5,983 nucleotides of DNA, taken from positions 1 through 5,983 of the forward strand of contig JALOSK010000239.1 of assembly GCA_025458465.1 (NCBI GenBank), given 5' to 3'. Positions 1 to 5,983 of the stretch are shown piece after piece (position 1 is the stretch's first letter; each line of letters starts with the position of its first letter). The notes below the pieces were generated by a model. The model searched no databases. It was not told where the DNA came from and saw only the letters and a list, made by a program, of their open reading frames with translations. Source of the stretch: Sandarakinorhabdus sp. (lineage in GTDB: Bacteria; Pseudomonadota; Alphaproteobacteria; Sphingomonadales; Sphingomonadaceae). The translations under genes and the position numbers were made by a program.

Positions 1-1221
1 CAGCACACCAAGGCGGCCGGCGTGCCGATGATCGTGGCCATCAACAAGATGGACAAGACCGGCGCCGACGCAGGCCGCATCCGCACCGATCTGCTGCAGC
101 ACGACGTGCAGGTGGAAGAAATGGGCGGCGACGTGATGAGCGTCGAGATTTCCGCCGTGAAGAAGACCGGCCTTGATGACCTGCTGGAAAAGATCCTGCT
201 GCTGGCCGAAATCTCCGAACTGAAGGCCAACCCGGATCGCGCCGCCGAAGGCACGGTGATCGAGGCGCGGCTGGACAAGGGCAAGGGCCCGCTGGCCACC
301 GTGCTGGTGCGCCGCGGCACCCTGAAGCGCGGCGACATCTTCGTGATGGGCCAGGAATGGGGCCGCGTGCGTGCCCTGACCGACGACAAGGGCGCCCAGT
401 TGAAGGAAGCCGGCCCGTCAACCGCGGTCGAAGTGCTGGGCCTCAATGGCGTGCCGCAGGCTGGTGATCCGGTGACCGTGGTGGAAAACGAGGCCCGTGC
501 CCGCGAAGTGACGGAATACCGCGCTGGCCTCGCCACCGCCCAGCGCACCGGCGGCAACGGCCCGGCCCGCCTGGAAGACATGTTCTCGGTGCTGCGCGCC
601 AAGAAGGTCCAGGAATTCCCGCTGGTCATCAAGGCAGACACACAAGGCTCGGCCGAAGCCATTGCCGGGGCGGTGGCCAAGATCGGCAACGATCAGATCC
701 GCGCCAAGGTGCTGCTGGCCGGCAGTGGCGGCATCACCGAAAGCGACGTTACGCTGGCCAAGGCGTCGGGCGCACCGGTGATCGGCTTTGGCGTGCGCGC
801 CAATGCCAAGGCCCGCGAAATCGCCCAGCGCGATGGCGTGGCGCTGAAATATTACGACGTCATCTATGACCTGATCGAGGACGTGAGGGCGGGCATGGCC
901 GGCCAGCTTGGCCCCGAAGCGTTCGAAACGGTGGTGGGCCGCGCCCAGGTGCTGGAGGTGTTCCAGGCCGGCAAGATCGGCAAGGCCGCCGGTCTGCGCG
1001 TGCTGGAGGGCTATATCAAGAAGGCCCTGCGCGCCCGCGTCATGCGCGACGATGTGATCATCTACACCGGATCGATTGCCTCGCTGCGGCGCTTCAAGGA
1101 CGACGTGCCCGAAGTGAAGGCCGGCCTTGAATGCGGCATCACGCTGGCCGATTCGTCAGACGTGAAGGCTGGTGACATCATCGAGACCTATGAAGTCGAG
1201 ATGAAAGAGCGGACCCTCTAA
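1..1221 (+). CDS. infB: Translation initiation factor IF-2, 3' part (N-terminus outside window)
   Basis: IF2 is the cytoplasmic GTPase that places initiator fMet-tRNA on the 30S subunit and promotes 50S joining. The reading frame is open from base 1, so the gene starts upstream; 406 residues are visible, ending in TAA. The visible part opens in the G domain: AAGVPMIVAINKMD carries the G4 guanine-specificity motif NKMD (43-54), and SAVKKTG (from 151) is the G5 region. A beta-barrel domain II follows (EGTVIEARLDKGKGPLATVL, from about residue 83). Domain III comes next (FPLVIKADTQGSAEAI, then GGITESDVTLAKAS). The C-terminal domain that binds fMet-tRNA includes VIIYTGSIASLRRFKDDV and ECGI. The P-loop and switch regions are missing because of the window edge. 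The Cys often found in the C-terminal AGC motif is replaced here (KAAGLRV). It is the first visible gene of a cluster that usually also has rimP and nusA upstream. Identification is secure. Confidence 0.98.
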   Translation, partial: QHTKAAGVPMIVAINKMDKTGADAGRIRTDLLQHDVQVEEMGGDVMSVEISAVKKTGLDDLLEKILLLAEISELKANPDRAAEGTVIEARLDKGKGPLATVLVRRGTLKRGDIFVMGQEWGRVRALTDDKGAQLKEAGPSTAVEVLGLNGVPQAGDPVTVVENEARAREVTEYRAGLATAQRTGGNGPARLEDMFSVLRAKKVQEFPLVIKADTQGSAEAIAGAVAKIGNDQIRAKVLLAGSGGITESDVTLAKASGAPVIGFGVRANAKAREIAQRDGVALKYYDVIYDLIEDVRAGMAGQLGPEAFETVVGRAQVLEVFQAGKIGKAAGLRVLEGYIKKALRARVMRDDVIIYTGSIASLRRFKDDVPEVKAGLECGITLADSSDVKAGDIIETYEVEMKERTL

Positions 1222-1226
1222 GCAAA

Positions 1227-1250
1227 CCCCTCCCGCTTGCGGGAGGGGGG
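1227..1250 (+). repeat. Perfect GC-rich palindrome in the infB-rbfA spacer, overlapping the rbfA ribosome binding site
   Basis: The left arm CCCCTCCCGC (1227-1236) is the exact reverse complement of GCGGGAGGGG (1239-1248), separated by TT. The RNA would fold as a 10-bp hairpin, or 9 bp closed by a CUUG-type tetraloop. No T-run follows, so it is not a standard intrinsic terminator. The right arm contains the GGAGG that would serve rbfA, so folding would hide the ribosome binding site. From memory, short palindromes of this wording recur between genes in sphingomonads; that was not tested here. It could be a dispersed intergenic repeat, a translational control element, or both. Confidence 0.75.
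1242..1246 (+). promoter_or_regulatory. rbfA Shine-Dalgarno sequence (GGAGG)
   Basis: GGAGG lies inside a purine run (1241-1250), 5 bases before the ATG at 1252 and 8 before the ATG at 1255. It decides the rbfA start in favour of these codons over the upstream TTG at 1237, which lies within the hairpin and before the site. It sits wholly within the right arm of the palindrome. Confidence 0.7.
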
Positions 1251-1251
1251 A

Positions 1252-1719
1252 ATGATGCCCATGCCCCGTTCCACCCCAGACGCCCAGGGTCGCCCGATCC
1301 GGCTGCAACGCATTGGCGAACAGGTCCGTCACGCGTTGGCCGAGATCATCGCGCGCGGCGATCTGCGCGACGACATCATCAACCGCACCATCATCTCGGT
1401 CTCCGAAGTGCGGGTGACGCCCGATCTGCGCCACGCCACCGTGTTCGTGAAGGCGTCGAACGGCGACGATGAGGCCGTGGTGAAGGCGCTGGGCCAGCAT
1501 CGCGGCTGGTTGCGCGGCGAAGTCGCCAAGCGGCTGGCGACGAAATACACGCCCGATCTGTCGTTCCGCCGCGATGAAAGCTTCGATGCCGGCGCCCGCA
1601 TCGATGAAGTGCTGCGCCGACCGGAAATCGCCCGCGATCTTGGCACCCCGACCAAGCCGGGTGAGCGCGGCTGGCAGAGCCTGGCCGACACGATGGGCGA
1701 CGATGACGGCGACGATTGA
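1252..1719 (+). CDS. rbfA: 30S ribosome-binding factor RbfA
   Basis: RbfA binds free 30S subunits and helps late 16S rRNA 5'-end maturation; in E. coli it is a cold-shock factor. The product is about 155 residues. It shows the family order: an N-terminal helix (RLQRIGEQVRHALAEIIARG), a KH-like core with the strand IISVSEVRVTPDLRHATVFV, then helix LRGEVAKRLATKYTPDLSFR and the closing segment ESFDAGARIDEVL. A longer C-terminal tail (about residues 124-155) ends in an acidic MGDDDGDD stretch. It exceeds the E. coli protein (133 residues), in both a short N-terminal extension and the tail. Three in-frame ATGs (1252, 1255, 1261) compete; 1252 or 1255 fit the GGAGG at 1242-1246 best. The gene lies 30 bases after infB, and its end overlaps the next gene. 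The hairpin over its ribosome binding site suggests its translation may depend on ribosomes finishing infB. Confidence 0.95.
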   Translation: MMPMPRSTPDAQGRPIRLQRIGEQVRHALAEIIARGDLRDDIINRTIISVSEVRVTPDLRHATVFVKASNGDDEAVVKALGQHRGWLRGEVAKRLATKYTPDLSFRRDESFDAGARIDEVLRRPEIARDLGTPTKPGERGWQSLADTMGDDDGDD

Positions 1720-2284
1720 GGCCCCCAACATTGCCGTGCTGTGCCGGCCGCTTGCCAACCGGCGGGTGCGGCTGGACCCCATCTTCGAAGCCCACCGCGA
1801 ACCACTGCGCGCCGCCTGCGCGGCTGATCGCGCAATCTGGGACATTTATTCCACCTGCCTGGTGGACGGCCATTTCGATCCGCAGTTCGATGCCAAGCTG
1901 GCCGGTGCCGGCGGGCAATTCGCCTATGCCGTGCTGGACGGCGACACGGTGGTGGGCTGCACCGGGTTTTACAGCATCGAGCCAGCCAACCGCGCTGTTG
2001 CCATCGGCCACACCTATCTGGCGCCTTCGGCACGCGGTGGTGATGTGAACATGGCGATGAAGGGCCTGATGATCGGCCACGCCTGGGCCTGCGGCTTCCA
2101 GCGCATCCATTTCGACGTGGACACCCGCAACACCCGCTCCATTGCGGCCGTGAAGAAGCTCGGCGCCACCCATGAAGGCACGCTGCGACGCAACAAGATC
2201 ACCTGGACCGGCTTCGTGCGGGACACCGCCATCCTGTCCCTGCTGCCCGGCGAGGAATCCGCTGCGCTCAAGGTCTGGCTGTGA
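1703..2284 (+). CDS. GNAT-family N-acetyltransferase, RimJ/RimL-like
   Basis: A predicted 193-residue acetyl-CoA-dependent N-acetyltransferase; the substrate is unknown. The fold shows in order: the opening RPLANRRVRLDPI strand (about residues 15-27); FAYAVLDGDTVVGCTGFYSI, the central beta strands (about 73-92); AIGHTYLAPSARGGDVNMAMKGLMIGHAW, the strand plus acetyl-CoA loop and helix; and FDVDTRNTRSIAAVKKLGATHEGTLRRN, the classic C-terminal RimJ/RimL signature. The acetyl-CoA loop reads RGGDVN rather than the textbook R/QxxGxG/A, a variant I associate with a GG-x-x-N subgroup. The start at ATG 1703 is chosen because nearly all recognisable sequence follows it. It lies inside rbfA with a 17-base overlap and no clear Shine-Dalgarno, so coupling to rbfA translation is likely; GTG 1736 is an alternative. 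The stop TGA overlaps the truB GTG. This gene is not part of the usual rbfA-truB arrangement. A role in acetylating a ribosomal or translation protein is only inferred from position. Confidence 0.88.
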   Translation: MTATIEAPNIAVLCRPLANRRVRLDPIFEAHREPLRAACAADRAIWDIYSTCLVDGHFDPQFDAKLAGAGGQFAYAVLDGDTVVGCTGFYSIEPANRAVAIGHTYLAPSARGGDVNMAMKGLMIGHAWACGFQRIHFDVDTRNTRSIAAVKKLGATHEGTLRRNKITWTGFVRDTAILSLLPGEESAALKVWL

Positions 2285-3162
2285 ATGGCTGGATCATCCT
2301 CGACAAGCCGCTGGCGCTGACAAGCGCGCAAGGGGTGGCCGCGGTGAAGCGCATCCTGCGCACCGCCGGCCTGCCCGTGCCGCGCATCGGCCACGGCGGC
2401 ACGCTTGATCCGCTGGCCACCGGCGTGCTGCCGATCGCGCTCGGCGAAGCGACCAAGCTGGCCGGGCGGATGCTGGACGCTGCCAAGGGCTATGACTTCA
2501 CCGTCCAGTTCGGCACCGAGACCAGCACGCTGGACGCCGAAGGCGAAACCGTGGCCACCAGCGACGTGCGCCCAGAGGCCGGCGCCATCGCCGCCATCCT
2601 GCCGGGCTTCACCGGCGCACAGGATCAGGTGCCGCCGGCCTATTCGGCGCTGAAGGTGGACGGCAAGCGCGCCTATGCGCTGGCCCGCGCCGGCGAGACT
2701 GTCACGCTCGCCACCCGACGCATCACCGTGCATCACATCGAACTGCTGCACGGCACGCCTGACAGCGCCACCTTCACCACGCTGGTGTCGAAAGGCACCT
2801 ATATCCGCAGCCTCGCGCGGGACATCGCCCGGGCGCTTGGCACGGTGGGCCACGTGACGATGCTGCGGCGCACGCAGTCGGGCCCGTTCGGCCTCGCGCA
2901 GGCGATATCGCTGGACAAACTGGCCGAACTGGTGCAGGGGCCAACCCCAGAACAGGCAATCTTGCCATTGATGACAGGGCTGGACGACATCCCGGCTCTC
3001 GCCATCACGCCAGACGAGGCGGCGGCGCTCAAACAGGGGCGCAGGCTTGTCGGGCACCCAGCCAGCAACGGCACCCATCTCGCGGTCTGCGGTACTGTTC
3101 CCGTGGCGCTTGTCGAGGCCCATCAGGGCGAGGTGCGGGTGCTGCGCGGGTTCAACCTTTGA
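2281..3162 (+). CDS. truB: tRNA pseudouridine(55) synthase TruB
   Basis: TruB converts uridine 55 in the T-loop of tRNAs to pseudouridine and also acts as a tRNA-folding chaperone. The 293-residue product starts NGWIILDKPLALTSAQGV and carries the catalytic motif GGTLDPLATG with Asp43 (2407-2409). Tyr71 in YDFTVQFGTET and Arg176 in TYIRSLARDIARAL match E. coli Asp48, Tyr76 and Arg181 with a constant offset of five. The PPAYSALKVDGKRAYALAR segment is also typical. A C-terminal PUA-like or TruB-C region follows from about residue 235. The start is GTG, in a 4-base GTGA overlap with the upstream acetyltransferase, helped by a weak AAGG 7 bases upstream. The last 75 or so codons use more A/T-ending and rare codons (CCA, TTG, ACA, AGG) than the rest, consistent with a less conserved tail. 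Identification is firm. Confidence 0.97.
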   Translation: MNGWIILDKPLALTSAQGVAAVKRILRTAGLPVPRIGHGGTLDPLATGVLPIALGEATKLAGRMLDAAKGYDFTVQFGTETSTLDAEGETVATSDVRPEAGAIAAILPGFTGAQDQVPPAYSALKVDGKRAYALARAGETVTLATRRITVHHIELLHGTPDSATFTTLVSKGTYIRSLARDIARALGTVGHVTMLRRTQSGPFGLAQAISLDKLAELVQGPTPEQAILPLMTGLDDIPALAITPDEAAALKQGRRLVGHPASNGTHLAVCGTVPVALVEAHQGEVRVLRGFNL

Positions 3163-3164
3163 TG

Positions 3165-3170
3165 AAGGAG
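3165..3170 (+). promoter_or_regulatory. rpsO Shine-Dalgarno sequence (AAGGAG)
   Basis: AAGGAG ends 7 bases before the ATG at 3178, the best-spaced strong ribosome binding site in the window. It lies in the 15-base gap after the truB stop, so S15 can be translated independently and at high level. Confidence 0.85.
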
Positions 3171-3177
3171 TACCCCG

Positions 3178-3447
3178 ATGTCGGTGACCGCCGAGAAGAA
3201 GGCTGAAATCATCAGCAGCAATGCCCGCGCCGCCAATGACACCGGTTCGCCGGAAGTGCAGGTGGCCATCCTGTCGGAACGCATCGCCAACCTGACCGAG
3301 CATTTCAAGACCCACGCGAAGGACAACCACTCGCGCCGCGGTCTGCTGGTTCTGGTCAACAAGCGCCGCGCGCTGCTGGATTATCTTAAAAAGAAGGATG
3401 AGGCGCGCTACACCGCGCTGATCACCAAGCTGGGCCTGCGCAAGTAA
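3178..3447 (+). CDS. rpsO: 30S ribosomal protein S15
   Basis: S15 is a primary 16S rRNA binding protein that organises the central domain of the 30S subunit and forms an intersubunit bridge. The 89-residue length is the usual family length. Hallmarks are [17 protein letters not shown] (residues 20-36), the rRNA-contacting [10 protein letters not shown] (48-57), and the C-terminal helix [24 protein letters not shown]. There are no truncations or odd residues. The start is fixed by the AAGGAG 7 bases upstream. The gene follows truB by 15 bases and precedes pnp, the conserved bacterial rpsO-pnp order. E. coli S15 represses its own translation through a pseudoknot at its ribosome binding site; I cannot identify an equivalent fold here. 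A strong hairpin follows the stop. Confidence 0.99.
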   Translation: MSVTAEKKAEIISSNARAANDTGSPEVQVAILSERIANLTEHFKTHAKDNHSRRGLLVLVNKRRALLDYLKKKDEARYTALITKLGLRK

Positions 3448-3615
3448 GCCCTGCTGGTTGAAGGAACGGCCCCCCAAAGAACAATGTTTCTGGGGGGCCG
3501 TTCTCATATCCGGCCCGAAGCGAATGAGCGCATCGGAGCCGGCGCCGCCAAGAAGGGCGGCAACCACGCATGTGGCGACCGGCAATAGGGCCGCCTCGCC
3601 AGGGAAAGAGACTTC
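3448..3615 (+). promoter_or_regulatory. rpsO-pnp spacer / pnp leader region
   Basis: This 168-base gap holds no convincing gene. Besides the 13-bp hairpin at its start, bases 3538-3583 could form a three-way junction. The outer stem is GCCGG (3538-3542) with CCGGC (3579-3583). The first inner hairpin is GCCGCC (3544-3549) with GGCGGC (3556-3561). The second is CCAC (3564-3567) with GTGG (3572-3575). The pnp ribosome binding site is only moderate: AGGGA at 3601-3605, 10 bases before ATG 3616. A very weak promoter-like pair (TTGAAG 3458-3463, AACAAT 3480-3485, spacer 16) overlaps the hairpin. In E. coli, PNPase autoregulates through its structured leader after RNase III cleavage; a similar role here is inference. 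Confidence 0.45.
3464..3503 (+). terminator. 13-bp hairpin after rpsO, probable terminator/attenuator
   Basis: GAACGGCCCCCCA (3464-3476) pairs perfectly with TGGGGGGCCGTTC (3491-3503) around a 14-base loop that can pair partly itself (AGAA with TTCT). It starts 17 bases after the rpsO stop, the right place for the rpsO terminator. It is followed by TCATATCC rather than a T-run, so termination may be partial, or it may act as an RNA-stability or RNase III processing element. In E. coli the rpsO-pnp spacer holds both an attenuating terminator and an RNase III-processed leader; either reading fits. Confidence 0.8.
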
Positions 3616-5962
3616 ATGTTCACCATCCACAAGGAAGAGATCAACTGGGGCGGCCGCACGCTGACCCTGGAAACCGGCCGCATTGCCCGTCAGGCTGATG
3701 CCGCCGTGCTGGCCACGCTGGGCGAAACCGTCGTGCTGTGCGCCGTCACCGCCGCCAAGTCGGTCAAGGAAGGGCAGGATTTCTTCCCGCTCACCGTCCA
3801 CTAATCAGGAAAAATATTCCGCCGCCGGCCGCATCCCCGGCGGCTTCTTCAAGCGCGAACGCGGCGCCACCGAGCATGAGACGCTGACCAGCCGCCTGAT
3901 CGACCGGCCGGTGCGCCCGCTGTTCCCGGAAGGCTTTTACAACGAAATCAACGTGATCGCCCAGGTGCTCAGCTATGATGGCGAGAATGAGGCCGACATT
4001 CTGGCGATGGTGGCCGCATCGGCGGCGCTGACCCTGTCGGGCGTGCCCTTCCTGGGCCCGATCGCGGCCGCGCGCGTGGGTTACAAGGATGGCGACTATA
4101 TCCTCAACCCCACCAAGGCGCAGGTGAAGGACGGCAGCCTGGATCTGGTGGTTGCCGGCACCAGCGAAGCGGTGATGATGGTTGAATCCGAAGCCAAGGA
4201 GCTTTCGGAAGAGGAAATGCTGAACGGCGTGATGTTCGCCCACCGTTCGATGCAGCCGGTGATCGATGCCATCATCCGCCTTGCCGAAAAGGCCGCCAAG
4301 GACCCGTGGGACGTGGCGATCACCGACGACAAGGCGCTGCTGGCCACGCTGAAGAAAGGCGTGGGCAAGGATATCGATGCCGCCTACCGCCTTTCGGGCA
4401 AGTCGGAACGGCAGGCCGCGCTGGCCGCCGCCAAGGACAAGGCCAAGGGCCTGTTCGCCGATGCCACCCCGCAGGAACAGATGAAGGCATCCAAGCTGTT
4501 CAAGAAGCTGGAGGCTGATATCGTGCGCGGCGCCATCCTGAAGGAAGGCCGGCGCATCGATGGCCGCGACACCAAGACGGTGCGGCCGATCGAGGCCATG
4601 GTCGGCTTCCTGCCGCGCACCCATGGTTCGGCGCTGTTCACCCGCGGTGAAACCCAGTCGATCGTCACCACAACGCTGGGCACGGCCGATGCCGAACAGA
4701 TGATCGATGGGCTGGATGGCCTGCGGTATGAACGCTTCATGCTGCACTACAACTTCCCGCCCTATTCGGTCGGCGAAGTCGGCCGCTTTGGCGCGCCGGG
4801 CCGCCGCGAGATCGGCCATGGCAAGCTGGCCTGGCGGGCGCTGCATCCGCTGCTGCCGTCGAAGGAAGAATTTCCCTACACGATCCGCGTATTGTCCGAC
4901 ATCACCGAATCCAACGGCTCCTCGTCGATGGCCACGGTGTGCGGCGGCTCCCTTGCGCTGATGGACGCCGGCGTGCCGCTGAAGCGCCCGTGCGCCGGCA
5001 TCGCCATGGGCCTGATCCTGGAAGGCAAGGATTTTGCCGTGATCAGCGACATCCTGGGCGATGAAGATCATCTGGGCGACATGGACTTCAAGGTGGCCGG
5101 CACATCCGAAGGCGTCACCTCCCTGCAGATGGACATCAAGGTCGCTGGCATCACCGAAGAGATCATGCGCGTGGCGCTGGCACAGGCCAAGGCCGGCCGC
5201 GCCCACATCCTCGCTGAAATGGCCAAGGCGCTGGACAGCACGCGCGAGACGATGTCGGCCCACGCGCCGCGCATCGAGACGATGAGCGTGCCCAAGGACA
5301 AGATCCGCGACATCATCGGCACCGGCGGCAAGGTGATCCGCGAGATCGTCGCCACCACCGGCGCCAAGGTGGACATCGAGGATGATGGCACCGTCAAGAT
5401 CTCGTCCAGCGATCCGGCCCAGATCGAAGCGGCGCGCAACTGGATCATCGGCATCGTTGCCGAACCGGAAGTCGGCAAGATCTACACCGGCAAGGTGGTC
5501 AACCTGGCCGATTTCGGCGCGTTCGTGAACTTCATGGGCGCCCGCGATGGCCTGGTGCACATCTCGGAAATCAAGAACGAGCGTGTGGCCAATGTGCGCG
5601 ACGTGCTGGCCGAAGGCCAGCAGGTGAAGGTGAAGGTGCTGGGCGTTGATGACCGCGGCAAGGTGCGCCTGTCGATGCGGGTTGTTGACCAGGAGACCGG
5701 CGAGGAACTGCCCGACACCCGGCCGCCCAGAGAAGGCCGGGGCGAAGGTGGCGATGACCGTCCGCCGCGCGGCGATCGCGGTGACCGCGGCCCGCGCCGG
5801 GATGGCGACCGTGGCCGTGGCCCGCGCCGTGATGGCGACCGTGATCGCGGCCCGCGCCGTGACCATGGTGATCGTGGTGGCGAGCGTGGTGACCGCCGCC
5901 CGCGTGAGCAGGAGGGGGCCGATCCCGGCCTGCCCAGCTTCCTGACCGGCAACGACGACTGA
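3616..5962 (+). CDS. pnp: Polyribonucleotide nucleotidyltransferase (PNPase), interrupted by a one-base frameshift at codon 63
   Basis: PNPase is a trimeric phosphorolytic 3'-5' exoribonuclease and degradosome component. The start at ATG 3616 gives the normal opening [20 protein letters not shown]. After His62 an extra base creates TAA (3802-3804), and the remainder is intact in the +1 frame to TGA 5962. Repaired, it encodes 781 residues. Domains in repaired numbering: RNase PH 1 with the RNA-contacting GGFFKRERG (Phe77-Phe78); the all-helical linker (about 240-310); catalytic RNase PH 2 with SNGSSSM (432-438) and [10 protein letters not shown], whose Asp484 and Asp490 match E. coli Asp486 and Asp492; KH (about 556-615, IIGTGGK); S1 (about 620-695); and an Arg/Gly/Asp-rich tail. 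All key residues are present. As written, only a 62-residue fragment would be made. The intact remainder argues for a sequence error or a very recent mutation rather than an old pseudogene. Confidence 0.96.
3802..3805 (+). other. Frameshift site in pnp: TAAT in place of a TAT tyrosine codon
   Basis: Frame 1 reads PLTVH then TAA. Dropping one A (3803 or 3804) gives CAC TAT CAG GAA AAA TAT, that is HYQEKY, the wording expected in alphaproteobacterial PNPase. The conserved sequence runs right up to the site on both sides, so the insertion can be placed to within these four bases. Confidence 0.93.
5771..5902 (+). repeat. In-gene repeats encoding the Arg/Gly/Asp-rich PNPase tail
   Basis: A 30-base unit starting GGCCCGCGCCG recurs at 5789, 5819 and 5849. 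It encodes the 10-residue repeats [20 protein letters not shown] and [10 protein letters not shown]. Shorter [14 protein letters not shown] variants flank them. The segment lies after the S1 domain and is predicted to be disordered and highly charged. Such tails may add RNA or partner-protein binding. Repeat number is likely to vary between strains by slippage or recombination. Confidence 0.85.
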
Positions 5963-5981
5963 CGCTGCCCGCCTGGCAGCG
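5963..5981 (+). terminator. 7-bp hairpin immediately after pnp, possible terminator cut by window edge
   Basis: CGCTGCC (5963-5969) pairs perfectly with GGCAGCG (5975-5981) around a 5-base loop, starting on the base after the pnp stop. The window ends two bases later, so whether a T-run follows cannot be seen. Position suggests an operon-end terminator, or an RNA 3'-end stabiliser. Confidence 0.55.
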
Positions 5982-5983
5982 CC

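Noticed and set aside
22..24. GTG at 22 as an infB start codon
   Set aside because: It falls inside the conserved G domain just before NKMD, and the frame is open to base 1, so the gene simply continues from upstream.
3458..3485. TTGAAG/AACAAT as a pnp promoter
   Set aside because: Only four of six matches in each box, and the elements overlap the terminator-like stem. Kept only as a weak remark in the spacer entry.
3458..3664. A 68-codon open frame in the rpsO-pnp spacer
   Set aside because: It starts with TTG, reads through the 13-bp hairpin, overlaps the pnp start and has no family resemblance.
2014..3801. A 595-codon open frame on the minus strand opposite truB and rpsO
   Set aside because: It runs across two unmistakable + strand genes and their spacer, has no recognisable domain and is explained by GC-rich codon bias.
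3683..3802. Start of the downstream pnp frame at 3683 as the true N-terminus
   Set aside because: The translation from 3683 to 3802 is out-of-frame nonsense (Arg/Pro/Ser-rich) overlapping conserved PNPase codons 23-62 in the other frame.
3799..3808. Programmed +1 frameshifting to make full-length PNPase
   Set aside because: The site reads CAC TAA T. Unlike the prfB site there is no slippery CUU codon and no Shine-Dalgarno-like stimulator just upstream, and slippage of the His tRNA onto ACU would pair poorly. PNPase is not known to use recoding, and the expected Tyr would be lost.
3791..5866. A 691-codon open frame on the minus strand opposite pnp
   Set aside because: It mirrors the codon pattern of a GC-rich + strand gene with strong conserved PNPase homology. 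The predicted protein is low-complexity His/Ala/Gly/Arg-rich with no recognisable domain.

Overview
This is a GC-rich window, all genes on the + strand, covering the translation and RNA-processing cluster infB - rbfA - (GNAT acetyltransferase) - truB - rpsO - pnp. Protein wording points to an alphaproteobacterium, most likely Sphingomonadales. The clues are the TruB opening NGWIILDKPL, the PNPase stretch [26 protein letters not shown]2 ending in ERTL, and an RGD/RGG-like PNPase tail. The order assignment is by recall of family sequences, not a search.

Layout: bases 1-1221 are the 3' part of infB, from the end of the G domain to the C-terminal initiator-tRNA-binding domain. After a 30-base spacer holding a perfect GC-rich palindrome, rbfA runs 1252-1719. 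A RimJ/RimL-type N-acetyltransferase (1703-2284) overlaps rbfA by 17 bases and truB by 4 bases. truB (2281-3162) starts with GTG. rpsO (3178-3447) has a strong ribosome binding site. The 168-base rpsO-pnp spacer (3448-3615) holds a 13-bp hairpin, probably the rpsO terminator/attenuator, and a second possible leader fold ahead of pnp. pnp fills 3616-5962, and a 7-bp hairpin begins right after its stop at the window edge.

The genes serve one theme: IF2 in initiation, RbfA in 30S maturation, TruB in tRNA U55 modification, S15 in 30S assembly, and PNPase in RNA decay. The non-canonical member is the GNAT enzyme, wedged into the operon with overlaps on both sides.

The clearest anomaly is in pnp. 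After 62 normal codons a one-base insertion (TAAT where TAT is expected, 3802-3805) makes an immediate stop. The rest of the gene is intact in the +1 frame. This is either a sequencing or assembly error or a recent inactivating mutation. I see no mobile element, CRISPR array, tRNA or phage gene, and no evidence of an unknown defence-type system. The window is essentially a conserved housekeeping operon with a few local oddities.
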